64,000 bases of DNA from Cecembia calidifontis (lineage in GTDB: Bacteria; Bacteroidota; Bacteroidia; Cytophagales; Cyclobacteriaceae), in contig NZ_SGXG01000001.1 in NCBI RefSeq assembly GCF_004216715.1, positions 1,989,001 through 2,053,000 on the forward strand, written 5' to 3'. A program made the position numbers and the translations under genes. The notes beneath the pieces were generated by a model. That model was not told where the DNA came from, searched no databases, and saw only the letters and a program-made list of their open reading frames with translations. This document shows, in pieces, positions 54,540 to 63,750 of the stretch; the first letter of the stretch is position 1, and the number at the start of each line of letters is the position of its first letter.

Positions 54540-55837
54540 GAATTCAAAGCGTTTTTGTATGTTTCTATTGCCCTTTCCCTGGCAAATTTATGATCTACCA
54601 TGGGTTTGGGGTAAGCTGGGGTACCAAATTCAGGCACCCATTTTTTGATGTATTTGAGTTCTTTGTCAAATTTTTCTGTTTGGGAATCAGGGTTGAATAC
54701 CCTGAAATAGGGCTGTGCATCTGTACCTGTTCCTGCTGCCCATTGCCAGCCTCCATTGTTGGAAGAGAGTTCAAAGTCCAGCAATTTTTTCGCAAAATAA
54801 GCTTCTCCCCATCTCCAGTCAATCAAAAGATGTTTGGTAAGGAAACTGGCGACAATCATCCTTACCCTATTGTGCATATAACCGGTTGTATTGAGTTCCC
54901 TCATTCCGGCATCTACGATGGGATAACCTGTCTTGCCTTCGCACCATTTTTTGAAATCTTCCTCGCTTCTTCTCCAGGGGATGCGGTCATATTGGGGCTT
55001 AAAGGAATGATCCACTACCTGCGGGTTATGGTAGAGAATCATCATATAAAATTCCCTCCATATCAGTTCATTGAGGTAGGTTTCGTTGAGTTCTGCTGCC
55101 TCCAATGCAAGCTTTCGTACGCTAATAGTCCCAAACCTGAGGTGAATTCCGAGTCTGCTCGTACCATTAATAGCGGGGAAATTTCTGGTTTTATCGTATT
55201 GCTTAATCAGATTTCTATTGATTTCCAAAGGAGGAACCTGAATGCTGCTCGGTTGGAATCCCATTTCCTCAAGACTTGGAATGTGCTGTGGACTAATTGG
55301 GAAAAAGTGGTTTTTTGATTTTCCGATGCTGAGTACCTGAGGAGGATTTTTCCGGAATTTTTCCAGCCAAACCTTGCTATATGGGGTAAAGACTTTGTAA
55401 AAATCACCGCTGCCATTGACAATTTCATCTTTTTCAAAAATCACCTGATCCTTGAAGTCCAGGAACTGTATGTTTTTTCCCTGAAGGACTGCCTTTACTG
55501 CTTCATCCCTCTCCTTTGCATAGGGTTCATAATCTCTATTGGTATAGACATTTTCAATGTTGTATTCGTTTGTCAGGGAGCTCCAAACATCAAGAGGTTT
55601 TCCATATTTGACCAAAATGGATGATCCAAAGCCTTTCAGCTCTTCATGAATTCTATGGATCTGCTGATGAATAAAGCTTACTCTTGCATCTGTCCTGTCT
55701 TCCAATTTATCCAGGATGTTACGGTCAAAAATAAAAAGGGGAAGTACATTTTTTTCCTGTGTCAGGGCATAGTATAGGCCGGTATTGTCTTCGATTCTCA
55801 GGTCCCTTCTGAACCAAAATATTGTGATTTTTTCCAT
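54536..55837 (-). CDS. Deoxyribodipyrimidine photolyase (cryptochrome/photolyase family)
   Basis: 433-aa light-driven DNA repair enzyme, probably CPD-specific. The N-terminal domain opens ITIFWFRRDLRIEDNTGLY. FAD-binding domain: TRLGIHLRFGTISVRKLA, FYMMILYHNPQV, CEGKTGYPIVDAGMRELNTT, HNRVRMIVASFLTKHL, DWRWGEAYFAKKLLDFELSS and NNGGWQWAAGTGTDAQPYFR. Together these are the diagnostic set. Second gene of the minus-strand run, 47 bases after the TamB-like gene and 4-base overlap with the Smr gene. Confidence 0.94.
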   Translation of the reverse strand: MEKITIFWFRRDLRIEDNTGLYYALTQEKNVLPLFIFDRNILDKLEDRTDARVSFIHQQIHRIHEELKGFGSSILVKYGKPLDVWSSLTNEYNIENVYTNRDYEPYAKERDEAVKAVLQGKNIQFLDFKDQVIFEKDEIVNGSGDFYKVFTPYSKVWLEKFRKNPPQVLSIGKSKNHFFPISPQHIPSLEEMGFQPSSIQVPPLEINRNLIKQYDKTRNFPAINGTSRLGIHLRFGTISVRKLALEAAELNETYLNELIWREFYMMILYHNPQVVDHSFKPQYDRIPWRRSEEDFKKWCEGKTGYPIVDAGMRELNTTGYMHNRVRMIVASFLTKHLLIDWRWGEAYFAKKLLDFELSSNNGGWQWAAGTGTDAQPYFRVFNPDSQTEKFDKELKYIKKWVPEFGTPAYPKPMVDHKFARERAIETYKNALNS

Positions 55838-55884
55838 GGTTAGATTGATTTCCTCTTAAGAATAAGCCAACTGCCAAAATTGTT

Positions 55885-58800
55885 TTATTCTTCTTCCTCT
55901 TTTCTGTAAATCCTATCGGGCTGGCTAAATTGATAATCCAAGGGACTGACACTGTTTTCAAGGTTTTCCAGGGGGATTGGCCTCCAGCCTCTTTCTTCCT
56001 CGAATTGATATCTCAAAAAATCATCCGTATCATTGATTCTTAGCCTTTCCGTTTCCTTCTTTTTGATTCTGGAGATCAATTCTGAGAAGGAATTGAAGGA
56101 TACATATTGGGAAACAGAGATGCCATAAGTGGCCACATTCCTGGCCAAAGAAAGGGAAGTAAAAGTGTTAAAATTATTCCTGTTATAAATCCGCATCCTG
56201 TACCTTCCGTCTTCCGTGATCAAGTACTCCGCCTGCCAGTCTCCTGCAATACTGTTTAGGTCTGCATTTCCCTGCAGGTCGGTAAATCCGCCATCCCGGC
56301 TGACCCTGAGTCTACCATCCAAGAAAGTATAGGCTACCCGAAGCTGGAATGTTTCAAGGGTGTTTTGGTCCAAATTGGCCAAGTCAATATCCACCTCCAG
56401 GTTTTGGTCCACCTGGGCTATAAAACTATTCAACTGGGAAGAAAGCAGTTGGCTTAGGTTGGAGGTAGCAATATTGCCCACACCGCTGAATTGTCCTTCA
56501 GGTGAAAATGAACGCATCATGATGACAGAAAATACCTGCCGGTTTTTTTCCTGTTCGTCGTTGGCTACCCTGTTTTGGAAAGCAGAAATATAAGTTTGTA
56601 CATTCCCTTCTGTGGGGAATTCCGAAAAATCAAAACTGAAAGAAATGTCCGGTGACAATAAATTTCCCTTTAAGTTCATGAGAACTTTTAATGGGAAACG
56701 TCTTCTCATCTGAGGATCTTCGATTCCTCCCACTTGAACCCGCTGCAGGCTTTGAAGAGAAACGCTTTCTTGATAGTAAGCCTTTATATCCATGACTCCC
56801 TCATAAGGGTCTCCAAACCAGGAAATTCTGCTTCCTGGCTGAACGATGAATTCCCTCCTGATTACATTGTACAAGGAGAAATTGTATTTGGCTTCTGTGA
56901 TCTCGTAATTGCCCAGCATGGAAAAGTTACCTTGGGTATCAATATTCATATTGATTACTCCCCTTCCTCTTCCCTGAATATTTTCGCCGGTTCGGGGGTC
57001 AATCTGGATTTCGATGTAGGCGTCAGGAGTGACATCAAAATTAAAATTCATCCGGACATTGTTGATGGCCAGTTTTTCAACCCCTTCCACTAATTCCATT
57101 TGGACCCTACTTGTGTCTCTAATATTGATGATATTGATAAATTCTTCCTGGGCCTGTTCATTACTGCTTCCAAAAGGAATATAAATTCTTGTATTGGGCT
57201 GTGATGTTGCCCTTGCTGTAATATCCAGGTTGTTGGCGGCCCCAAAAATATTGAGCGAGCCTGTAACATATGCCGTTCCATAAAAGAGATCATTGTCCCT
57301 AATGGTGGTATTTAAAACCTGGAAATTTTCCAGGTTGGAACTGATATCGAGGATAAAGTCGGAGAAGTAATCATGGGAAATACCGCCCCGCATTCTGGCA
57401 ATATTACCATTCACATCACGTAATTGTAGTTCTCTGAAGCTTATTTCATTGGGATTAAAAATTACATTGCCGTTGACCGTATAGAAAGTATTGAGGTAAT
57501 TGATCAATACAGTGCCTCCATTCAGCCTTCCGGTACCCAAGACCACAGGAAAATTTATGGTTCCTTCAATGATCAACTCACCTGAAACTGTACCCCCTAA
57601 TCTGGTCAGATAATCCGAAAGGAAGGGTTCTAAGACCGAAAGATCGGTGTCATTTAAGCTGGCCTTGAGTGCAAGTTCATCATCATCACTTCCCAAATAA
57701 CCATTTACAGTGATTACTTTTTTATCTTCTCTAGTATTGGTCAGGTCAAGGTGGATCAACCTGTCAGAAAAATAGGTGGCTGCATCGATATCACCTACAA
57801 GGAATTTGTTGATATACATCTCCTCTATTTTGAGCTGTCCATTGACGCCGATATTTTCATAAAAATTGCTCAATCCAAATTGCCCGTTGGCATAACCTTC
57901 AAATTCTTTGGTGCTTAGGGTATTGAAAAAGTCCAGATTCAGTTCGTTGATCTGTAGGGAAAGGATGTCTTTTGGATCGGGTGAAATGGTTCCGTTGAAA
58001 GAGATGAATTGATTTTCGTTGAATAATTTGATATTGTCAAAAAGGAATGTTTTACCGGTTATATAGATCTGATTGTTATTGGCAAAACGCCAAGTTTTAT
58101 CAAGGACTTTAAGCTCAGAAGGATCAAAAACAATGGTGGTATGGTCCGGATAAATGGTAATTTCACTTTTTACACGCACAAAACTCCCGGTCTCAAGCTG
58201 ATCTTGCCTGTAAGTGAGGTCAATGTTTGACTCATCCCAAATGGCTTCCATGGCAAGATTGTTGAAGGTAAGTCCAGAGCTTAACATCTGTTTTTTTGAG
58301 AACACATAAAAAGATGCCAGGACTTCATCACTCACATTTAGCTTGGAAGTGTTAAAGTCCAGATTGGTATTATATAAGAAGTTGCCGTTGTAATAAATGG
58401 TATCTATACTCGAAAAAAAGTTAAGTATTGTATTGTCCGGCGTTTGGTAAAAAGCTCCTTCAATTAGCGTGTTTTTGGAAATGGAAGCTTTGGGTTCAAA
58501 TAAATTGATGATCGGGTTGATGTCTATGAAATTCAGGTTAATATCAATATTGTAGGGTTCTGGTTTCGCTATTTTTTTTCTTGAAACGGGTTTTTCCGAA
58601 TTGGTCAAAAGCGCAAAATATTCCTTTCCTAAAGTTTGAACGTCATTGACAAGTTCATTCACCTTGAATTTCCCGGATATGCCAGCTACCAAAAGGTCTG
58701 AATTCAGGGAAATCAAGCGGGAATCGTCAGTAAAAAGAGACTGAAAGAAAAAATTGTCAATATAGAGATTTCTTCCTTCATAGCTAAGGTTGATGTCACT

Positions 58801-60507
58801 GAATCTCGCTATTCCTTCGATATCATCCAAAGTGATTCCCTTGGTGTCCATGTCAACTTTTCCACTTACGAAGGTTTCACGCTCCATAAACCCAAGATTT
58901 TTGAGAAATGCGGTGTCCAATTCCACATTCAACCGGATGGAATCTTTCCCATCCCTTACATCAAGGACACCTCTGATTTCTCCTTTTAGGTTAGGGTCAT
59001 TGACAACCAGTTTTCCACGGAACAAATCCTTACCATAAGTCGCATTTGTTTTGATGTTGACATAATTGTAACCATTTACCCCGGCAGTTTTAATGTCCGC
59101 ATCGATTTCCAATAGGGCATTTTGTATGGAGAGGCCCCTGCCTCTTATATTTCCTGTCAGGTTGACTTTTTGAAACCTCTGCCTGTCTTCCAATAAGACT
59201 CCTATGTCCAAATTTCTGAGTTCGACCCTTCCGGTGTAGGTAGGTTCACCGTTTTCTGATCTGTAATGTAACCTTCCGATCATATTTCCTATACCTGTCC
59301 GGAAGTTGCCATTGGCTGTAAATATATGCAGATAGCCTGAAAAATCGGTGTCAAATCGGATGTCCCTGAATTTATTGATCTCTTTTCTGGCTTCATCTGA
59401 AATGTAAGGTGCGAGGTCATTGCTGTTAAGCACGGAGTTCATTAGGGACATCTGGAAAAAAGTCTCATTGATGTAGGGTAAGCCCTCTATTCTGAATTTT
59501 CCAAAAAGCGCACTCCTTAGCCCAAACCGGATGAGCAGCTGCTCGGAAGAAAAATCCGAAACAGTACCTATAACCTCTCCACTTAAGAATATCCTGTCTT
59601 CGATATTAGGCAGCTCCTCTGAAAAATACCTTAAATCCTGGATATCAAGAGCAGTTTCATCCAGTCTTGCAGTAATCCGTACCTCCTTGTTAAAGTTATT
59701 TAAGGAGCGGATGGAGTCAAAATCAAATCTCAGGTAGTTTTTGATTTCTGTTTTATTGGAGCGCAGAAAGAGGTCACTGAACTCCATGGAATTAGGCGTG
59801 TAGGTAAAATCAGTCTTAAGTTGCTGAAAAACCATTCCTGAGGTTGATTCTACCCCCCTCAGATAATTTACTTTCATTCCTATTTCAGGTCCTTTGGAAT
59901 AAAAGCCGTCCACATCGGCAATCAGTTCGCGAAATCTTAGGTTGGTGTAATCAAAGCCTGAAGTGACAGGGGCTGTGACATAATTGATGATGTCCAAAGA
60001 GGTTTCCTTGAAGAAAATATTGTTGATATTGAATTTTCCTGAAGGTTGTGTAGGATCTTTTTTTCCGGGAAGTATTTCGTTGAACCTGCTGAAAAATTCG
60101 GCAATATTCATCTGGTAGTCATCGTCATGGGAAATAAGTCGGACGTAACCTTTCTCCATTTTAATTTGATCCAAGGCTGGGTTAGACCTGTCCAACAAGC
60201 CCTGCAAGGAAAAATCAATATAAACTTCCTCCAGATCTACCATGAGGCTATCCTGGTGGTCATAAATAATGACGTCTTTTAGTGACACCGCATCCCACCA
60301 GCGGATTCTGACTTTAGAAATACTTGTATTAAACCCTGTATTGTCGGTAATGTAGGTAGTCAGCCAACCTATAATTTTTGTTTGGACTGCTGGTATCTGT
60401 AGTGAAATAGCAATAAGCAAAACACCAAAAACAAGGAAAAGCAGCAGCCTAAAGGTCAGCCTTAAGGCTTTCAGTAAAATTTCCGTAACTTTCGGGTTCT
60501 TTTCCAA
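55885..60507 (-). CDS. TamB/DUF490-type translocation and assembly protein
   Basis: 1540-aa inner-membrane-anchored protein that likely spans the periplasm as a beta-taco and moves phospholipids or assists outer-membrane barrel insertion. One N-terminal membrane helix (LLLFLVFGVLLIAISLQIPA) precedes a very long beta-strand-rich repeat region, and the C-terminal DUF490-type segment contains ERLRINDTDDFLRYQFEEER. The annotated start is TTG at 60507, since no ATG or GTG is available upstream before a stop. It starts 12 bases from the divergent tsaD gene. Length and layout match Bacteroidota TamB-like proteins. Confidence 0.9.
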   Translation of the reverse strand: MEKNPKVTEILLKALRLTFRLLLFLVFGVLLIAISLQIPAVQTKIIGWLTTYITDNTGFNTSISKVRIRWWDAVSLKDVIIYDHQDSLMVDLEEVYIDFSLQGLLDRSNPALDQIKMEKGYVRLISHDDDYQMNIAEFFSRFNEILPGKKDPTQPSGKFNINNIFFKETSLDIINYVTAPVTSGFDYTNLRFRELIADVDGFYSKGPEIGMKVNYLRGVESTSGMVFQQLKTDFTYTPNSMEFSDLFLRSNKTEIKNYLRFDFDSIRSLNNFNKEVRITARLDETALDIQDLRYFSEELPNIEDRIFLSGEVIGTVSDFSSEQLLIRFGLRSALFGKFRIEGLPYINETFFQMSLMNSVLNSNDLAPYISDEARKEINKFRDIRFDTDFSGYLHIFTANGNFRTGIGNMIGRLHYRSENGEPTYTGRVELRNLDIGVLLEDRQRFQKVNLTGNIRGRGLSIQNALLEIDADIKTAGVNGYNYVNIKTNATYGKDLFRGKLVVNDPNLKGEIRGVLDVRDGKDSIRLNVELDTAFLKNLGFMERETFVSGKVDMDTKGITLDDIEGIARFSDINLSYEGRNLYIDNFFFQSLFTDDSRLISLNSDLLVAGISGKFKVNELVNDVQTLGKEYFALLTNSEKPVSRKKIAKPEPYNIDINLNFIDINPIINLFEPKASISKNTLIEGAFYQTPDNTILNFFSSIDTIYYNGNFLYNTNLDFNTSKLNVSDEVLASFYVFSKKQMLSSGLTFNNLAMEAIWDESNIDLTYRQDQLETGSFVRVKSEITIYPDHTTIVFDPSELKVLDKTWRFANNNQIYITGKTFLFDNIKLFNENQFISFNGTISPDPKDILSLQINELNLDFFNTLSTKEFEGYANGQFGLSNFYENIGVNGQLKIEEMYINKFLVGDIDAATYFSDRLIHLDLTNTREDKKVITVNGYLGSDDDELALKASLNDTDLSVLEPFLSDYLTRLGGTVSGELIIEGTINFPVVLGTGRLNGGTVLINYLNTFYTVNGNVIFNPNEISFRELQLRDVNGNIARMRGGISHDYFSDFILDISSNLENFQVLNTTIRDNDLFYGTAYVTGSLNIFGAANNLDITARATSQPNTRIYIPFGSSNEQAQEEFINIINIRDTSRVQMELVEGVEKLAINNVRMNFNFDVTPDAYIEIQIDPRTGENIQGRGRGVINMNIDTQGNFSMLGNYEITEAKYNFSLYNVIRREFIVQPGSRISWFGDPYEGVMDIKAYYQESVSLQSLQRVQVGGIEDPQMRRRFPLKVLMNLKGNLLSPDISFSFDFSEFPTEGNVQTYISAFQNRVANDEQEKNRQVFSVIMMRSFSPEGQFSGVGNIATSNLSQLLSSQLNSFIAQVDQNLEVDIDLANLDQNTLETFQLRVAYTFLDGRLRVSRDGGFTDLQGNADLNSIAGDWQAEYLITEDGRYRMRIYNRNNFNTFTSLSLARNVATYGISVSQYVSFNSFSELISRIKKKETERLRINDTDDFLRYQFEEERGWRPIPLENLENSVSPLDYQFSQPDRIYRKEEEE

Positions 60508-60519
60508 GGAATAAGCGCA

Positions 60520-61524
60520 ATGAAGATCAATATACTGGCAATAGAGTCATCTTGTGATGAAACGTCAGCATCGGTAATTTCTGATGGCAAAGTACTCAAT
60601 AATATAATCGCCACGCAATCAGTACACGAAAAATATGGGGGAGTTGTTCCTGAGTTGGCTTCAAGAGCCCACCAACAACACCTTATTCCTGTAGTGGCTG
60701 AGGCAATGAAAACCTCCGGCCTATCAAAAAAAGACCTTTCGGCCGTTGCATTTACAAAAGGCCCCGGACTGATGGGATCTTTGATGGTAGGTGTCTCTTT
60801 CGCCAAATCTTTTGCTTACGCCTTGGGCATCCCATTGATTGAGGTCAATCATATGCAGGCCCATATCCTGGCGCATTTTATTGAGGACCCTAAGCCCCGG
60901 TTTCCATTTATTTGTTTGACGGTGAGCGGGGGCCATACCCAATTGGTTTTGGTAAAGGATTACCTGGACATGGAGATCATTGGGGAAACAACCGATGATG
61001 CTGTCGGAGAGGCTTTTGATAAGACTGCCAAGTTGCTCGGCCTGCCTTATCCCGGAGGACCCCTGATAGATAAATATGCAAAAGAAGGCAATCCAAAAGC
61101 CTTTGAATTCCCTGTTTCAGATATTCCGGATCTGGACTTTTCTTTTTCCGGAATCAAAACGGCAGTCCTGTACTTTCTTCGGGATCAGATAAAAAAGCAT
61201 CCTGATTTTATTCAGGACAATCTTGCGGATATTTGTGCTTCGGTGCAGTTCACATTGATCAAAATGTTGCTTCAAAAGTTGAAGAAGGCGGCGAAATCAC
61301 ATAAGATTAAGGAGATTGCGATAGCAGGTGGTGTTTCCGCCAATTCAGGGCTAAGGGAAGCCCTTCAAAAGGAAAGTAAAAAATCAGGATGGAACCTTTA
61401 TGTTCCCAAATTCGAATATTGTACCGATAATGCGGCCATGATTGCCATGGCAGCACATTTTAAATTCCTAAAAGGGGAATTCTCCGGCTTGGACGTGGTG
61501 CCGGAGGCAAGGATGAGGTTTTGA
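60520..61524 (+). CDS. tsaD: tRNA N6-threonylcarbamoyladenosine transferase TsaD
   Basis: Essential enzyme of t6A37 tRNA modification, working with TsaB and TsaE. 334 aa, usual length. ILAIESSCDETSASVIS is the ATP/substrate loop, and NHMQAHILAHF contains the iron-binding histidines. GPGLMGSLMVGVSFAKSFAY, SGGHTQLVLVKDY, DDAVGEAFDKTAKLLGLPYP, and GGVSANSGLREAL and YCTDNAAMIAMAAH complete the ASKHA fold. The ATG at 60520 is 12 bases from the divergent TamB-like start, so its promoter must lie inside that gene. Confidence 0.96.
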   Translation: MKINILAIESSCDETSASVISDGKVLNNIIATQSVHEKYGGVVPELASRAHQQHLIPVVAEAMKTSGLSKKDLSAVAFTKGPGLMGSLMVGVSFAKSFAYALGIPLIEVNHMQAHILAHFIEDPKPRFPFICLTVSGGHTQLVLVKDYLDMEIIGETTDDAVGEAFDKTAKLLGLPYPGGPLIDKYAKEGNPKAFEFPVSDIPDLDFSFSGIKTAVLYFLRDQIKKHPDFIQDNLADICASVQFTLIKMLLQKLKKAAKSHKIKEIAIAGGVSANSGLREALQKESKKSGWNLYVPKFEYCTDNAAMIAMAAHFKFLKGEFSGLDVVPEARMRF

Positions 61525-61621
61525 GATGAAAGAAGTGGGATTTCGGAAGGCAGGTTTCGGAAAGTGATGTCACGTCCTGAAATAGCTTGACAGATTAAGT
61601 CAAACTAAAAACAGGAAAAAA

Positions 61622-62002
61622 ATGACAAAAACGGTTCGGGAATTTAACAGGTACAGTATTAGCTTCAAGAAGCAAGTAGTAGAGGAGCTGGAAAATGGAA
61701 GTTCCTATTCTTATCTTCAAAAGAAGTATGATATTAGAGGAGCGGAGACGATCCAGAGGTGGGTCAGGTCCTTTGGCAGGGATCATTTGTTGAACAAAAG
61801 GGTTAGAATAGAGACTATGGATGAGAAGAGAAGACTTAAGGAACTGGAAGAGGAGAACAAGAGGTTAAAACTTGCCTTGGCCGATTCGATAGTTGCCAAC
61901 AAGATGCTTGAGACGCTGATAGATGTTGCAAATGATGAATACAAGACGGATTTAAAAAAAAACTTTGGCAACGGACTGTTTCAAAAAGGCCTGAAGAAGT
62001 GA
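61622..62002 (+). CDS. IS3-family transposase OrfA
   Basis: 126-aa DNA-binding subunit. An N-terminal helix-turn-helix (YSISFKKQVVEELENGS ... YDIRGAETIQRWVRSFG) leads into a leucine-zipper-like coiled coil (RLKELEEENKRLKLALADS). It ends at the TGA at 62000-62002, which overlaps the GTG start of orfB. A stretch of nine A followed by C (61952-61962 region) contains the slippery heptamers A_AAA_AAA and A_AAA_AAC in the OrfA frame, so a -1 shift would make the OrfAB fusion used for transposition. Confidence 0.92.
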   Translation: MTKTVREFNRYSISFKKQVVEELENGSSYSYLQKKYDIRGAETIQRWVRSFGRDHLLNKRVRIETMDEKRRLKELEEENKRLKLALADSIVANKMLETLIDVANDEYKTDLKKNFGNGLFQKGLKK

Positions 62003-62877
62003 GCGTTAAGTCCGGTTGTACTTACTTTGGTTACAGTAGGTCAGCATATTATGGTTGGATGGACTCCAAGTTGAAGGAGGAAGCGCAATACGACCTGGTA
62101 TTGGAGCTTGTCCGGGATTACCGGAGGACGCATCCGATGATGGGCACAAGAAAGCTTCAGGAGTTGATCAGAGAAGATGCGGTGAGGTTGGAGATCAGCA
62201 TAGGAAGGGACAGGCTCTTTGAGTTGTTGCGTTCTGAAGGCTTGCTGGTCAAGCGCAAGAGGAAGTATGTTGTTACAACGCAGTCATTTATGCGCTACAG
62301 TAAATATGAGGATCTGTTCAATGGCAATGTCTGGACCACTGCCCATCAGGCCTGGGTTTCGGACATAACCTATATCCGTGTCGGGGATTCCTTCAGGTAC
62401 CTGTATCTTATTACCGATGCATACAGCAGGAAGATAGTAGGATGGTATTTGGGGAATACGCTTGAGTCAAAATGTGCTGTAGAAGCCTTAAAAATGGCGA
62501 TAGAACAATGTCCGTCAACAGAAGGCATTGTTCATCACTCAGATAGGGGCTTTCAGTATTGCAGTAAGATTTATACTGAATTACTGGAAAAGGAAGGTAT
62601 AAAGTCCAGTATGGGAGAAGCAGGGAATTGCTATGATAATGCAATGGCAGAGCGGGTTAACGGGATTCTGAAGATTGAATATAAACTTGGGGACAGGTTT
62701 AAGAATCTCAAAGAAGCGTTTGCAGCAGTAAGGCATGGAGTATGGGCCTACAATGAAAAGAGGCCACATTGTTCATTAAATATGAAGAAGCCGATTGAGG
62801 TACATGAGGGACTAACAGTGTTTTCATCTCTCAAACGCAAAAGTAGCCCAAGACAGAGACCTGTCAAGGCTATATAA
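61999..62877 (+). CDS. IS3-family transposase OrfB (rve integrase domain)
   Basis: 292-aa catalytic subunit. An HTH_21-type region (RRTHPMMGTRKLQELIRED) precedes the DDE rve core: first Asp in WVSDITYIRVGDS, second in VHHSDRGFQYCS, and Glu in NCYDNAMAERVNGILKIEY. LKEAFAAVRHGVWAYNEKRP closes the core. GTG start at 61999 overlaps orfA; most functional product is expected from the -1 frameshift fusion described under orfA. Frame intact. Confidence 0.93.
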   Translation: MSVKSGCTYFGYSRSAYYGWMDSKLKEEAQYDLVLELVRDYRRTHPMMGTRKLQELIREDAVRLEISIGRDRLFELLRSEGLLVKRKRKYVVTTQSFMRYSKYEDLFNGNVWTTAHQAWVSDITYIRVGDSFRYLYLITDAYSRKIVGWYLGNTLESKCAVEALKMAIEQCPSTEGIVHHSDRGFQYCSKIYTELLEKEGIKSSMGEAGNCYDNAMAERVNGILKIEYKLGDRFKNLKEAFAAVRHGVWAYNEKRPHCSLNMKKPIEVHEGLTVFSSLKRKSSPRQRPVKAI

Positions 62878-62919
62878 ACGTCGCTTCGCTCCGGCCTTGA
62901 CAGGTCTCCTTACTTGGGC
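62846..62919 (+). repeat. Strong hairpin near the 3' end of the IS3 element
   Basis: Left arm GCCCAAGACAGAGACCTGTC then AAGGC, right arm GCCTTGACAGGTCTCCTTAC then TTGGGC, pairing over about 24 bp with a small internal bulge. It covers the end of orfB and the noncoding tail. Possible terminator or transposition-related structure. Confidence 0.7.
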
Positions 62920-62997
62920 TCTAGGGCATTTAAGAGGATTGAAAATAAAAGAAAAAACAAAGAAAAAAGTGTCAAGTAAAATCAGGACGTGACATGA

Positions 62998-63226
62998 TGA
63001 GTCGGAGATATTGAACCATCAATAAGAAGATTAAATTTGGAGGTCGATAGGCATAAATTAAGAGGCGGGCAAAATTAGAAATGGTTCCTAAAGGAGTTTA
63101 GTGTGCCGTTTTTTTTTTGAAGAGAACAGGTTTGTGAATTCATTTGAATAGGGCTGAAGGGCTTTGATATCAAAAGGTTAGTTATAGGCCTTTTCTGAAG
63201 TTAAAGATAGAATTGCGTTAAAATCA
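62998..63226. other. Spacer between IS3 element and smpB
   Basis: About 230 bases with no open frame of note or recognised RNA. It probably includes the smpB promoter. Confidence 0.5.
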
Positions 63227-63694
63227 ATGGGACAGGACAAAAAGAAATTTGATAAAATCATCAATATCAGGAACAAGAAGGCAAGTTTTGAATTTGAGTT
63301 TCTGGATACTTTTATTGCCGGAATTGTACTCCGGGGAACCGAAATCAAGTCGGTGAGGGAAGGGAAGGTATCCCTTACTGAGGCATATTGTTATTTCAAA
63401 AGGGGTGATTTGTACGTGAAACAGATGCATATTGCCCCTTATTCTATGGCTGCCAGTTATAACCACGACCCGGTAAGGGAAAGGAAACTTTTGTTGAACA
63501 AAAAGGAACTGGAAAAACTGGAGTCCAAGTTTGAAGAAAAGGGTCTTTCGATAGTTCCTGTCAGGATTTTTATCAACGATAAGGGCCTAGCAAAAATGGA
63601 AATTGCATTGGCAAGAGGTAAGAAGCTCCATGACAAGAGGGAGGACATCAAATCCAAAGATATCAAAAGAGAACTGGACCGTATGAGGTTTTAA
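63227..63694 (+). CDS. smpB: SsrA-binding protein SmpB
   Basis: tmRNA-binding protein needed for trans-translation rescue of stalled ribosomes. 155 aa, usual length. INIRNKKASFEFEFLDTFIA, GIVLRGTEIKSVREGKVSL, YVKQMHIAPYSMAASYNHDP and LARGKKLHDKREDIKSKDIK (the C-terminal tail that enters the ribosome channel) are all diagnostic. The IS3 element lies immediately upstream. Confidence 0.95.
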   Translation: MGQDKKKFDKIINIRNKKASFEFEFLDTFIAGIVLRGTEIKSVREGKVSLTEAYCYFKRGDLYVKQMHIAPYSMAASYNHDPVRERKLLLNKKELEKLESKFEEKGLSIVPVRIFINDKGLAKMEIALARGKKLHDKREDIKSKDIKRELDRMRF

Positions 63695-63750
63695 AAACAA
63701 TCCCGCTGAACAACAGGTTTTTCCACTCAAAGATTTTATATTAGGGGATT

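Larger units (their letters stand above)
61568..62994 (+). mobile_element. IS3-family insertion sequence, apparently complete
   Basis: 1.43 kb with inverted ends: left TGTCACGTCCTGAAATAGCT, right (reverse strand) TGTCACGTCCTGATTTTACT, identical over the first 13 bases and followed by TTGACA in both. TGA flanks both sides (61565-61567 and 62995-62997), a 3-bp duplication fitting IS3. Contains overlapping orfA and orfB. Confidence 0.9.
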
